DNA of 64,000 nucleotides from a virus. Positions 21,582-29,558 of this stretch are shown here, in pieces. A program made the translations under genes and the position numbers. Location: IMG/VR virus record IMGVR_UViG_3300022864_000001, positions 1 to 64,000 of that record; one strand, written 5' to 3'. Each line of letters starts with the position of its first letter. The stretch's first letter is position 1. The notes below the pieces were generated by a model. It was not told the DNA's origin and searched no databases. It saw nothing but the letters and a program-made list of their open reading frames with translations.

Positions 21582-22568
21582 GTGAAGTTTGGTTCTCTGT
21601 TTGCTGGCATAGGTGGGTTTGACCTGGGGTTTGAGTATGCAGGTATGGAGTGCGTATGGCAAGTTGAGAATAACGTACGCGCGGGCGCGGTATTAGAGCA
21701 TCACTGGCCTAACGTAGAACGGTATGGAGATGTACAAGATATCGGGAGACATAACGTCGAAGCAGTTGACCTTGTTTGCGGAGGTTTCCCCTGCCAGGAC
21801 GTATCAGTTGCCGGAAGGCGCAAGGGCTTGGCTGGAGAGCGGTCAGGGCTTTGGTTCGAGTTCCATCGCGTTCTTGGAGAGCTTAGGCCGAGATGGGCTG
21901 TTATCGAAAACGTCCCCGGCCTGCTATCAAGCAACGGAGGGAGAGACTTTGCCGTCATCCTTCGGGGGCTGGTCGAAATCGGGTATGGCGTGTGCTGGCG
22001 GGTACTTGACGCTCAATATTTCGGAGTGGTCCAACGACGCCGCCGTGTATTCATTATCGGACATCTTGGAGACGGACGTGCCGCAGAAATACTTTTTGAG
22101 CGCGAGGGCGGCTGCTGGCATCCTCCGCCGAGCCGAGAAACGGGGAAAGGAACTCCCACCTTTGTTATCAAGGGCGCTGCAATTGGTCGTAAACCAGCAG
22201 CGGGGCCACAATATGGGGAAATCCCAGTTGATGCGGTCTATACACTCAATACCGTTGAGGTCCACGCTGTCTGCACGCCTGATCCTGCCTATGCCCTAGC
22301 TGATGCCAGTGGTAAGTGGAACTCTGCCCAGGCAGTGCCAAACCTTCAAGTGGGCGAATATGGTGTCCGCCGCTTGACACCTGTCGAATGCGAACGGCTA
22401 CAGGGCTTTCCTGATGGCTGGACAGCGCCCCAAAGCGACACGCAGCGGTATAAACAACTCGGAAACGCTGTAGCTGTACCAGTGGCCGAATGGATTGGGC
22501 ACAGGATTATGAGCACGCAACTGGCGCTGCTAGATGGCAGAACCTGGAACGAGACGCCAAGGAGGTAG
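21582..22568 (+). CDS. dcm: C5-cytosine DNA methyltransferase
   Basis: GTG 21582, six bases after GAGGGGG. All key motifs: I (FAGIGGFDLGFE), IV (GGFPCQDVS, catalytic Cys71), VI (ENV), VIII (QRRRRVF), IX/X (RRLTPVECERLQGFPDGW; QLGNAVAVPVAEWI). 328 aa. The target-recognition region is short and Gly/Pro-rich. Protective modification is the likely role. The central part also encodes a second long frame (21724-22299), which may constrain this sequence. Confidence 0.92.
   Translation: MKFGSLFAGIGGFDLGFEYAGMECVWQVENNVRAGAVLEHHWPNVERYGDVQDIGRHNVEAVDLVCGGFPCQDVSVAGRRKGLAGERSGLWFEFHRVLGELRPRWAVIENVPGLLSSNGGRDFAVILRGLVEIGYGVCWRVLDAQYFGVVQRRRRVFIIGHLGDGRAAEILFEREGGCWHPPPSRETGKGTPTFVIKGAAIGRKPAAGPQYGEIPVDAVYTLNTVEVHAVCTPDPAYALADASGKWNSAQAVPNLQVGEYGVRRLTPVECERLQGFPDGWTAPQSDTQRYKQLGNAVAVPVAEWIGHRIMSTQLALLDGRTWNETPRR
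21724..22299 (+). CDS. Overprinted protein inside the dcm gene (+1 frame, 191 aa)
   Basis: Open for 191 codons in the frame one base off dcm. Its sequence (SLSDILETDVPQKYFLSARA, GILRRAEKRGKELPPLL) matches my memory of a protein annotated on its own in many phages, often beside or within cytosine methylases. ATG 21724 or 21730; no strong RBS. Either genuinely translated overlapping coding, or a frame kept open by dcm codon bias. Confidence 0.5.
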   Translation: MEMYKISGDITSKQLTLFAEVSPARTYQLPEGARAWLESGQGFGSSSIAFLESLGRDGLLSKTSPACYQATEGETLPSSFGGWSKSGMACAGGYLTLNISEWSNDAAVYSLSDILETDVPQKYFLSARAAAGILRRAEKRGKELPPLLSRALQLVVNQQRGHNMGKSQLMRSIHSIPLRSTLSARLILPMP

Positions 22569-22572
22569 TATT

Positions 22573-22833
22573 GTGAACTTCTGGGACAAGGTAGCGGAGT
22601 GCAAGCATGAGAACATGTATCCTGATTACTACGAGGATGTTTCTTGCGGAACCCCCTACTGTGGGGGTTGGGAGAGCCATTGCAAGGACTGTGGCGTTTT
22701 CATAGCTGACTGTAAGTGTGGATTCGTGAGAGGGCTGTCGGGGTGGCCCATGGCGCGCTGGCGTAGATTCCGGAGGAAGAAGGAAAATAAGCGCAGAGAA
22801 GCGGCCCGTGACGCGCTCAGTCGGCGGACCTGA
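22573..22833 (+). CDS. Small zinc-binding basic protein (86 aa)
   Basis: GTG 22573 with GGAGGT upstream. CKHE, CGTPYC, CKDCG and CKCG supply many ligands; the C-terminus is very basic (WRRFRRKKENKRREAAR). Nucleic-acid binding is likely. Unknown role, just upstream of the helicase. Confidence 0.75.
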   Translation: MNFWDKVAECKHENMYPDYYEDVSCGTPYCGGWESHCKDCGVFIADCKCGFVRGLSGWPMARWRRFRRKKENKRREAARDALSRRT

Positions 22834-22853
22834 GATACTGGAAGGGAGGCAAT

Positions 22854-23861
22854 ATGACAAAGCCTGATTCTTACCGTTCGTTAATTCACACTCCGCCAGA
22901 GTTGGCCGCAGAATATCTGCTGTGGGCCCAATCGCGGCGAGACAATCCTGGCATAGGGTTTGGTGTTCCTGCCCTTGACAAGCATATGCTTCCCGCGCGA
23001 CCGGGCACGCTCTGCGGCATAATAGGCCGACCAGGACACGGCAAGACATCGTTGCTTGCGCTAACGGCTGTAAATGAAGCTAAGCGTATCGTTGAGGAAG
23101 GCAAAGAAAAAGAAGAGTGCGTCGTATTTTGCACATGGGAGAGTTCAAGCGAGGAGCTATCTGGCTTATTCCTTACTAATAAGCATTTTAGCATTACAGA
23201 TATAGCGCGCGGCAATCTAGCAATGGATGTCGTGGAGAAGCAAGCTATGCGGTTGGTGCGCTTGCCAATTTTCATTCTGGGCAAAGGTGTTGGCCGTGTG
23301 GCGGGCAGTGGCATTAGAATGACTCCAGAGATTGTCTACTCGGCCATAGAAAGCCTAGCCCAAGACTTTAGTGGGATACGCCCCCGCCTCCTGCTTTTCG
23401 ATTATATTCAGATCGTGCCTGTCAAGCACCATTCAGAAAGGGTTGCTGCTGTATCAGAGGCTGCCGTGCGGATTAAGGAGTTGAGTCTCACTGTGGGGGC
23501 TCCTGCCTTCGTGGGAATCCAGGCCGCAAGGGCAGTAGACAACTTGGTAGTTAAGTTGCCCCGAAAACAAGACTGTCAACATTCCTCAGCCATCGAGCAG
23601 GTCTTCGATTGCCTTTGGGGCATTTGGCGGCCAATTCTTACAGAGGAGAAGGGCGGCGCCATTGAGTTAGAAGATGGGACACAACTACCGGTTATACCTG
23701 AACTGGCAATCGCTCGCAAATTGAAAGAACGGCACAACATTGGTCGCGCTACAGCAGCGCTTTGGTTCGAGCCGCAATATCTCCACTTGGCAGAGCTTGA
23801 GCTCAAGAACCTCAACGGCCCGCCACGTGATGCTGGTCACTGGGCGGACAAGTATGACTAA
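22854..23861 (+). CDS. DnaB/RecA-type replicative helicase
   Basis: ATG 22854 after GGAGGC. RecA-fold ATPase of the DnaB C-terminal type: Walker A GRPGHGKTS (58-66), catalytic Glu in WESS (about 96), Walker B LLLFDYIQIV (Asp183), then a Gln in GIQAARAVD. Lacks a full DnaB N-terminal domain (335 aa), like many phage helicases. Unwinds the replication fork with the primase at 24831. Confidence 0.85.
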   Translation: MTKPDSYRSLIHTPPELAAEYLLWAQSRRDNPGIGFGVPALDKHMLPARPGTLCGIIGRPGHGKTSLLALTAVNEAKRIVEEGKEKEECVVFCTWESSSEELSGLFLTNKHFSITDIARGNLAMDVVEKQAMRLVRLPIFILGKGVGRVAGSGIRMTPEIVYSAIESLAQDFSGIRPRLLLFDYIQIVPVKHHSERVAAVSEAAVRIKELSLTVGAPAFVGIQAARAVDNLVVKLPRKQDCQHSSAIEQVFDCLWGIWRPILTEEKGGAIELEDGTQLPVIPELAIARKLKERHNIGRATAALWFEPQYLHLAELELKNLNGPPRDAGHWADKYD

Positions 23862-23880
23862 CACAAAAGGAGAGTAAGAG

Positions 23881-24060
23881 ATGGACATCGTTGTTACAAT
23901 CGTAGCGTGGGTACAGTTGGTATTGAATGTGGGCTACTTTGTATTTGCCCCGCCGAAGCCGGCGGAGGAGCTGCTTGATCGTGTTATCCACCAGGCCAGC
24001 CGCGTCCTGGGCTTGGCTATGGCCGTGGTATTGGTGGGCCGCTGCCTGGGGTGGTGGTAA
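23881..24060 (+). CDS. Two-TM microprotein ending LGWW (59 aa)
   Basis: ATG 23881, GGAGAGTAAG upstream. TM helices at about 3-22 and 41-57 around a charged loop. Its end (CLGWW) is repeated in the next gene (LLGWW), suggesting duplication. Unknown. Confidence 0.65.
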   Translation: MDIVVTIVAWVQLVLNVGYFVFAPPKPAEELLDRVIHQASRVLGLAMAVVLVGRCLGWW

Positions 24061-24095
24061 ACAAGAAATTCTAGCACAAGATGGGAGGCTAAAAC

Positions 24096-24284
24096 ATGGA
24101 TGCTATCGTAGCGGTTGTGGCAATAGTTGTGGGCTGGATGGACTTGGTAGGAGCAACGGTCTATCTGGTTCTGTTGGTGCTGTGCGTGTCAGCGGGGGTC
24201 AAGACTATCAGGGAGTGCATTGGGGATTTACTGGCTATCGCAATAGCTTTCGCTTTGGGGACTTATCTCTTGGGGTGGTGGTAA
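24096..24284 (+). CDS. Two-TM microprotein ending LGWW (62 aa)
   Basis: ATG 24096 after GGGAGGC. Same size and layout as 23881. Its TAA stop is followed at once by the ATG of 24285. Confidence 0.7.
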   Translation: MDAIVAVVAIVVGWMDLVGATVYLVLLVLCVSAGVKTIRECIGDLLAIAIAFALGTYLLGWW

Positions 24285-24644
24285 ATGCGCATAGGTACTA
24301 CGGATTACTGGTACATAAAGACGGAAGAAGAGTGGCAAGGGGCGCTGGATGCCAATGCCTACGAAGAATGTATCTTTGGCGATGCCGTACCTGGTCGCGA
24401 GAAGCTGTGGGGTGAGTTTGAGGGGCAGGGGATTTATCACATTCGTCGGTTTCTCAACAACCCCTGTGAGTATGGGATCAGGTCGTCCAAGCTAGGCCAA
24501 GAAGTCCTTTGCGTGCTTCTTGAAGACGCTAAGGAGCTGATGGTGGCGATATATGTATGGCTATACTGTGCTAGGAGTGCAGAGGGACTACTAGGAGCCA
24601 CACCTGATGAACCAGTCACCGTTGGCGAAGGAGGCGCAGAATGA
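24285..24644 (+). CDS. Phage protein (119 aa)
   Basis: ATG 24285 directly after the previous TAA, so coupled. Mixed alpha/beta, aromatic start (TTDYWYIKTEEEW). Unknown. Confidence 0.75.
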   Translation: MRIGTTDYWYIKTEEEWQGALDANAYEECIFGDAVPGREKLWGEFEGQGIYHIRRFLNNPCEYGIRSSKLGQEVLCVLLEDAKELMVAIYVWLYCARSAEGLLGATPDEPVTVGEGGAE

Positions 24645-24850
24645 GCAATCCCGCGACAACCTACACGACCGCCAATCAGCAGAGGTTGGGGCAACTTGTT
24701 GTCAACGCCAGGTTCTTGTTGCGTATGTTAGAGGTAACGGACTTTCATTTCCCAATATCGGAATTCCAATGTACTCATGCCTACCAGTTGGCAGGGGTTG
24801 CTAGGGAGATAGAGAATCTGTTGGGGGCCAATGATCCAGTCACCGCTTGA
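24641..24850 (+). CDS. Small helical phage protein (69 aa)
   Basis: ATG 24641, GAAGGAGGC upstream. QRLGQLVVNARFLLRMLEV helix. Overlaps the primase by 20 bases. Unknown. Confidence 0.7.
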   Translation: MSNPATTYTTANQQRLGQLVVNARFLLRMLEVTDFHFPISEFQCTHAYQLAGVAREIENLLGANDPVTA

Positions 24851-25784
24851 CCTCGTGCTCAGTCGGCTTGAGAACGTGAAAGCACACAAGGGCGGGCGCC
24901 AGTTTACCGCTCTCTGCCCGGCCCACGACGATCACCTGCCGTCCCTGTCGATTTCTGTCGGAGACAACGAGGCAGTAATCCTTCACTGTCAAGTCGGATG
25001 TACGATGGAGCAGGTCGTGGAGGCTATGGGGCTACAGGTCAAAGACCTTTTCCCCGGTGGCAAAGTAGACAGGGTGTCTTTGTTGGAACAGAAGATGCGA
25101 CGGCTGGAGAGGACGCAGAAAGCACACGCTGAACGGCTTACGAAGATTGAGCAACTGCAGCGAGCGCAGATGCACCTGGTGTATCACCGCAACCTGACTA
25201 CAGATACGCGAATGTTGTGGTATAGACAGGGCGTGTTCGATGAGATGATAGACCAATTCCTGCTTGGCTATGTAGCGGAGTGTCCAACGTACAGAGAAAG
25301 CCCCGCAAGGACAATTCCCGTATTCGGCTACAACAGCGAATTGGTGAACATTCGTCATCGGCTACTACGACCAGGCAAGGGTGGCAAATACCGTCCCCAG
25401 ATGAACGGGCTGGGGCTAGCGCTGTTCAACGCGGCCGTACTGAATAATACATCACACGAGAGACTCTTGGTCCTCGAGGGAGAGGTCAAGGTTGTGGTTC
25501 TCAGCCAGGCGGGCTACGCAGCCGTGGGACTCATGGGGCAGGGCGCTAGATGGCAGCCAGAGTGGCTAGAATGGCTAGATGATGTAGGCCAGATTGTCGT
25601 CTGCCTTGACCCAGGGGCAGAGAAGCGGGCATGGGAGCTGGGCAGGGGGTTTGTGGAGCGAGGGTTTCGGGATGTCAGGGTAGCTGTCTTTCCCTTAAAA
25701 CCGGACGACCTGGTGGTTAGATGCGGGGCCGGCAAGGCACATGTGGACAGCATACTCAACTTGGCGCGACCCGTGCGGGCTTGA
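24831..25784 (+). CDS. DnaG-type primase (CHC2 zinc finger + TOPRIM)
   Basis: ATG 24831. N-terminal CHC2 zinc finger (Cys29, His32, Cys53, Cys57 in CPAHDD...LHCQVGC), then a charged coiled segment (85-115) and a TOPRIM core (LLVLEGEVKVVVL, Glu216; VVCLDPGAE, Asp260). Usual DnaG order with a shortened core (317 aa). Makes RNA primers for replication alongside the helicase 1 kb upstream. Confidence 0.85.
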   Translation: MIQSPLDLVLSRLENVKAHKGGRQFTALCPAHDDHLPSLSISVGDNEAVILHCQVGCTMEQVVEAMGLQVKDLFPGGKVDRVSLLEQKMRRLERTQKAHAERLTKIEQLQRAQMHLVYHRNLTTDTRMLWYRQGVFDEMIDQFLLGYVAECPTYRESPARTIPVFGYNSELVNIRHRLLRPGKGGKYRPQMNGLGLALFNAAVLNNTSHERLLVLEGEVKVVVLSQAGYAAVGLMGQGARWQPEWLEWLDDVGQIVVCLDPGAEKRAWELGRGFVERGFRDVRVAVFPLKPDDLVVRCGAGKAHVDSILNLARPVRA

Positions 25785-25809
25785 CAACTGCTGCGCTATG
25801 TGGTATAAT
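25781..25809 (+). promoter_or_regulatory. Sigma-70 promoter, extended -10
   Basis: TTGACA (25781-25786), 17-base spacer ending TGTGG, TATAAT (25804-25809), overlapping the primase stop codon. Confidence 0.9.
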
Positions 25810-25827
25810 AACAGAAGGAGGTATGAC

Positions 25828-26454
25828 ATGGGAAGGGAAATCAAGAGAGTAGCACTGGATTTTGACTGGCCGCTGAACCAAGTATGGGATGGGTATGTGA
25901 ACCCACATTATCGCGAGTGTCCAGACTGTGAGGCGGGCTTCTCTGATGCCTACGAGGCTATTTACAAGCATGTTGTCAAGTTGCTTTGGGACCATGTGAA
26001 TATCCGTAAGTATGGCCATTATAGGCGGATCACAGAATACCTGGCTGGTCGTAAGCCGAGAACCAGTTGGGGCCACGATACGCATGATGCCTGGAGCGCT
26101 GTAAAGAAACTGGGCAAACTAGCTGGACTGCCGGAGAAGTGGTATCTATGCCCTACCTGCGATGGGGAGGCCATTGACCCCGAAGCGGCAGAAGCGTATG
26201 CGGCATGGGAAGAGACTGAACCGCCCGTAGGCGAAGGCTGGCAGCTTTGGGAGAATGTATCAGAAGGCTCGCCCATAAGCCCTGTATTTGCAACGAAAGA
26301 GGAACTAATAGCATGGCTAGAGGGCGAGGGGTACAGCACGCTAGCGGCAACGCGGTTTGTTGAGGATGGTTGGGCGCCTTCTGCTGTATTTGTGGGCGGC
26401 ACTATGTACGCTGACATTGAAGCCTGTGCTGTTATGAAAGAGGCAAAGCCATGA
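25828..26454 (+). CDS. Conserved phage protein VALDFDWPL...SEGSPISPVF (208 aa)
   Basis: ATG 25828 behind AGAAGGAGG; first gene after promoter 25781. RVALDFDWPLNQVWDGY, two CxxC sites (CPDCEAGF, CPTCDG) and EGWQLWENVSEGSPISPVF define a widespread phage family of unknown function, recognised from memory. Confidence 0.85.
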   Translation: MGREIKRVALDFDWPLNQVWDGYVNPHYRECPDCEAGFSDAYEAIYKHVVKLLWDHVNIRKYGHYRRITEYLAGRKPRTSWGHDTHDAWSAVKKLGKLAGLPEKWYLCPTCDGEAIDPEAAEAYAAWEETEPPVGEGWQLWENVSEGSPISPVFATKEELIAWLEGEGYSTLAATRFVEDGWAPSAVFVGGTMYADIEACAVMKEAKP

Positions 26455-26741
26455 TTGATAGAGAAAAACTGGCGCGAGAGATATTCGTCTTGCTCGCTGG
26501 AACCGAGATGGAAACCATTGGGGACCAAAAAGAGTTTTGCCACGCTGTAGCGGATTTGTTTTCTGCTGCGCCTAAAGAATGCGCTGATGACAGGGTGGCA
26601 TATTGTATGGGCAACTTGCGGAATCGTGTTTGCCGTGCTATGGGCCATGCTGAGCCTGTTTATGTAGCAGCAGCATGGCGCGCGTTCTTCAGGCTAGAAC
26701 AACGCCTGGCAGATATTGGTGTGCTAGAGGCAGAACCATGA
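26451..26741 (+). CDS. Helical phage protein (96 aa)
   Basis: ATG 26451 overlaps the upstream stop. Helical, three cysteines. Unknown. Confidence 0.7.
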   Translation: MIDREKLAREIFVLLAGTEMETIGDQKEFCHAVADLFSAAPKECADDRVAYCMGNLRNRVCRAMGHAEPVYVAAAWRAFFRLEQRLADIGVLEAEP

Positions 26742-26771
26742 ACAATATTACAATCGCTGGGAGGATTTGCA

Positions 26772-27041
26772 ATGGAGAAATGTAAACATTGCGGATCGTC
26801 GTTTTGGTTTAGTGTCGGGGACACAACCTCGATGAGAACTACGCAGGGCGGGACACTGTGCATAACGGCTTTTTGGCGATGCCCTGCTTGTGGGCAATAC
26901 AATACCCTGGTTGGGGTTGTTAGTGTCAGGGCCAAGGAGATGGCAGATGGCTATGCGCTCCCAAGCACAACGCACATACGTTTTCTTGACGAGGGTGTAG
27001 CGGCTGACATCGAGGAGCGTCTTGCTAGGGCATGGGCATGA
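26772..27041 (+). CDS. Zinc-ribbon protein (89 aa)
   Basis: ATG 26772, GGGAGG upstream. CKHCGSSFWF and CPACGQYN form a treble-clef-like ribbon. Unknown. Its TGA overlaps the RNA ligase start. Confidence 0.75.
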   Translation: MEKCKHCGSSFWFSVGDTTSMRTTQGGTLCITAFWRCPACGQYNTLVGVVSVRAKEMADGYALPSTTHIRFLDEGVAADIEERLARAWA

Positions 27042-28096
27042 ACAACATTGCAATCGTGGAAACCATAGCGAAACGAGTAGCCGCGGGCGACCGCGACTTT
27101 GGGCGCGTAAAAGCCACCGAGGAGGGCGAGTACGTCTTGCTCAACTATCGACGCGATGCTATGTACGGAGACCTCTTTACCGGGGTTGAGATGGCATGTC
27201 GCGGACTGGTCATTCGTACAGATGGCAAGATCATGTGCCTGCCGTTTCCGCGCATGTTCAACCTTGGTGAACCGCAGTGTCCTGCGTTGCCTGATGAGCC
27301 GTATACGGTGTGGGAGAAGGTAGACGGGAGTCTGATCTTGGCATGGCTTGGCGGCGGCGTGTGGCGATGCAATACGCGTGGCTCGTTTGACAACGAATAC
27401 ATAGGCGCTGCTACTTCCCATTGGGATGCCATGCTGCGTAATGGCCCCGTTTCTCTTAGGGAAGAAATCTTGGGTTGCCATGAACTTAGCCCTGATGTTA
27501 CGGTCATGTGTGAAATCTGTATAGACAACGACCCCATGCCGCGGGCTGTTCCACACCCGCCAGGTCTCTATCTGTTGGCTGTGAGAAACCGCATCACAGG
27601 CGAGGACATTCCCCTGTGGGATATTCAAACATCGTTGCCAAAAGCAAAGCAAGTATATGCCAGCATTGATGAACTGGTTGGGCTGCGCGAGACTGATGAG
27701 GGCAACGAGGGCTGGGTTATTCGCTTTGAGGGCGGGCTACGCGTAAAAATCAAAACGCGGTGGTATCTCCGTCTCTTTCGCGCAATAGCCTCGATGACAC
27801 CCAAGCGCATTCGTGAACTTATGCTATCCAACGACGATTGGCTGCAAGAGTTTCCTGACGACTTGCGGCCTGACGCCCAAGCGATTGGGTCGCGGATTGA
27901 AGATGCTTGTGATGAACTGGTTAGCGCAGTACAGTCGGCCTACGCGGGGATTAGCCATTTGTCTTTGCGCAAAGACTTCGCCCAGGCGGTTCTTGCTGAT
28001 TATCCCGAAATCTCATCGTGGCTGTTCCTGATGCGGGACGGGCAGTTTGAGGAACGGAAAGTACTTGAGAAGCTGGACTTGACAAGATGTTCCTGA
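27038..28096 (+). CDS. T4 Rnl1-type RNA ligase
   Basis: ATP-dependent RNA ligase. Motif I KVDGS (Lys94, adenylated), then TRGSF, a CEICID segment near motif IIIa/IV, and motif V KIKTRWY (Lys-x-Lys). 352 aa, as in T4 Rnl1, which reseals tRNAs cut in the anticodon loop. The genome also carries two tRNA-like sequences with enlarged anticodon loops, a plausible substrate link. ATG 27038 overlaps the previous TGA; palindrome copy 10 lies in the 3' coding part. Confidence 0.88.
   Translation: MNNIAIVETIAKRVAAGDRDFGRVKATEEGEYVLLNYRRDAMYGDLFTGVEMACRGLVIRTDGKIMCLPFPRMFNLGEPQCPALPDEPYTVWEKVDGSLILAWLGGGVWRCNTRGSFDNEYIGAATSHWDAMLRNGPVSLREEILGCHELSPDVTVMCEICIDNDPMPRAVPHPPGLYLLAVRNRITGEDIPLWDIQTSLPKAKQVYASIDELVGLRETDEGNEGWVIRFEGGLRVKIKTRWYLRLFRAIASMTPKRIRELMLSNDDWLQEFPDDLRPDAQAIGSRIEDACDELVSAVQSAYAGISHLSLRKDFAQAVLADYPEISSWLFLMRDGQFEERKVLEKLDLTRCS
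27961..27976. promoter_or_regulatory. GTCTTTGCGCAAAGAC palindrome, copy 10 (inside coding)
   Basis: Sits in the RNA ligase reading frame (encoding LRKD), about 100 bases before promoter 28079. Confidence 0.45.
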
Positions 28097-28107
28097 TGTG
28101 CTACAAT
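28079..28107 (+). promoter_or_regulatory. Sigma-70 promoter
   Basis: TTGACA (28079-28084), 17-base spacer ending TGTGC, TACAAT (28102-28107), overlapping the RNA ligase stop. Confidence 0.85.
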
Positions 28108-28136
28108 GGGGCTACAACAAAAAGAGGAGGCTACAC

Positions 28137-28481
28137 ATGGACGGAATAGAAGCAATCTTGGGCGAACTGGTCGAGATGGCGCAGGCCACGGCCCCGGCGC
28201 TGTGGGCCATAGCGCAGCGGCAGGTGTTGGCACAGCGCGTTGGGTTTGCTGTGTGGGGAGCGCTATTCTTCTTGGCCTCTGTATTGCTTGTAATAGCAGC
28301 GCGGTATTGCAAGCGACGGGCGGGGGATTATGATCTCTGGGTTGCCGGGACTGTATACTCCAGCATCTTCGCCTGCTTCGCGCTTGTTGGGGCGCTCGCC
28401 TACCTTAACCAGGTCATCGTATACAGCATCAACCCCGACTACTACGCCATCAAAGTGCTGATTGGGTTGGTGCAACGATGA
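28137..28481 (+). CDS. Membrane protein with NPxYxAI tail (114 aa)
   Basis: ATG 28137 after AGAGGAGG. Amphipathic start, then TM helices at about 38-58 and 75-98, ending INPDYYAIKVLIGL, a pattern I recall in short phage membrane proteins. Unknown role. First gene after promoter 28079. Confidence 0.75.
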   Translation: MDGIEAILGELVEMAQATAPALWAIAQRQVLAQRVGFAVWGALFFLASVLLVIAARYCKRRAGDYDLWVAGTVYSSIFACFALVGALAYLNQVIVYSINPDYYAIKVLIGLVQR

Positions 28482-28855
28482 AAACAATCTGGAAGTACAC
28501 ACTAGACCCCAATGCCCCCCGCGTAGGGGTAGGGGTTGCCTTACCACGCGGCGCTTCTTTGCTGTGCGCTCGGCGGCAGCATAATGACATCGTTGTTTGG
28601 GCAATGGTAGACCCAGAGCAAGAAACAGAACTGTGGCAGTTTTGGGTTGTTGAGACAGGAGGCAATTGCGACTTGCCCCTTTACGCCTTTCATCTTGGCA
28701 CAGTCTTGTTTTATGATGACGACTTTGTTCTCCACGTCTTTGCCATACCGCCAACGCCGCCAATAATTGTTCCGTTGCCACCTGGGGCGACTGAGGCTGA
28801 GATTGAAGCGGCCAAAGAGGCCCTGCGCAGGGAGTTTGGGGGGCAATCAATGTGA
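28478..28855 (+). CDS. DUF7352-like phage protein (125 aa)
   Basis: ATG 28478 overlaps the previous stop. MKTIWKYTLD, LPRGASLL, WAMVDP and HLGT...FVLHVFA match the common short phage family that starts MKTIWKY. A proline-rich linker and acidic helix follow. Function unknown. Confidence 0.85.
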   Translation: MKTIWKYTLDPNAPRVGVGVALPRGASLLCARRQHNDIVVWAMVDPEQETELWQFWVVETGGNCDLPLYAFHLGTVLFYDDDFVLHVFAIPPTPPIIVPLPPGATEAEIEAAKEALRREFGGQSM

Positions 28856-29262
28856 ATATCTGGAAAGTATGTTCTGTCTACCGCGACGGCGATACAATGC
28901 ATAGCGCAATAATAGGCACAGGGGCCATGGGGAGTCCATATCGCTTGCTGTACGAGGTGGGCAAGACTACAGCCGCGGTGGCAGGAACGCTTGGCATTAT
29001 GTGCTTTGACAGACAGGAAAATGCTAAGGAGTTTGCCATGTGGCTGGGCGATGAAGTTGTGGTGTTGCTCTGTACAACCGAACACGAACCAGAGGAGTTG
29101 CGGTGTGCGCTTTTCTCATGGGACGTCTCCTGCTGGAACGAATTGCGCGGTTCCATCCATGAAGCAGCGCTCCGAAGCGGGGGTGTCACTGCTTGGCCTA
29201 CCTACCGCGTCCCATTGGGCACAGTTACAGTGCCATCCCTGACAGTGGTAGGAATAGTATGA
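28852..29262 (+). CDS. IWKVC...TVTVPSLT paralogue 2 (136 aa)
   Basis: GTG 28852 overlaps the upstream TGA. NIWKVC, GTLGIMCF, VVLLCTTEHEPE and PLGTVTVPSLT parallel the protein at 16266. Probable full family length, stopping just after the shared motif. Unknown. Confidence 0.8.
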   Translation: MNIWKVCSVYRDGDTMHSAIIGTGAMGSPYRLLYEVGKTTAAVAGTLGIMCFDRQENAKEFAMWLGDEVVVLLCTTEHEPEELRCALFSWDVSCWNELRGSIHEAALRSGGVTAWPTYRVPLGTVTVPSLTVVGIV

Positions 29263-29558
29263 CCGTCCCGGCCCCCGGCGAACTGTGTCTGGGCGGCGAC
29301 ACAGCTACGGGCCTACCCGCGGCGCATGAGGCCATCTTGGACATCCTGGCTGACGGCCCAATGTATTCAACGGGCATAGCGAAACAGTTGCGTACCAGGG
29401 GCTTCCAGGGCTGGTGGGCGCAGGAGGTAGGCTCAGCAATGCGGGGATTGACACAGCTTGGCGTAGCAGGGATCGCTGAACGGGGGGCAGTACATCTGTG
29501 GCGGCTGACGACTGCTGGCATTGCGGCTGTACAATCGATTGAACAGGGGGAGACATGA
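29259..29558 (+). CDS. Winged-helix DNA-binding protein (99 aa)
   Basis: ATG 29259. Residues 25-95 read as a winged helix (AHEAILDILADG...STGIAKQLRTRGF...VGSAMRGLTQLGVAGIAERG...WRLTTAG). Small putative transcription regulator and a candidate binder of the early palindromes; its own last codons contain CAATCGATTG (29532-29541). Confidence 0.75.
   Translation: MTVPAPGELCLGGDTATGLPAAHEAILDILADGPMYSTGIAKQLRTRGFQGWWAQEVGSAMRGLTQLGVAGIAERGAVHLWRLTTAGIAAVQSIEQGET
29532..29541. promoter_or_regulatory. CAATCGATTG palindrome, copy 5
   Basis: Within the end of the winged-helix gene and just upstream of the GGGGGAG RBS of 29555. Confidence 0.5.
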
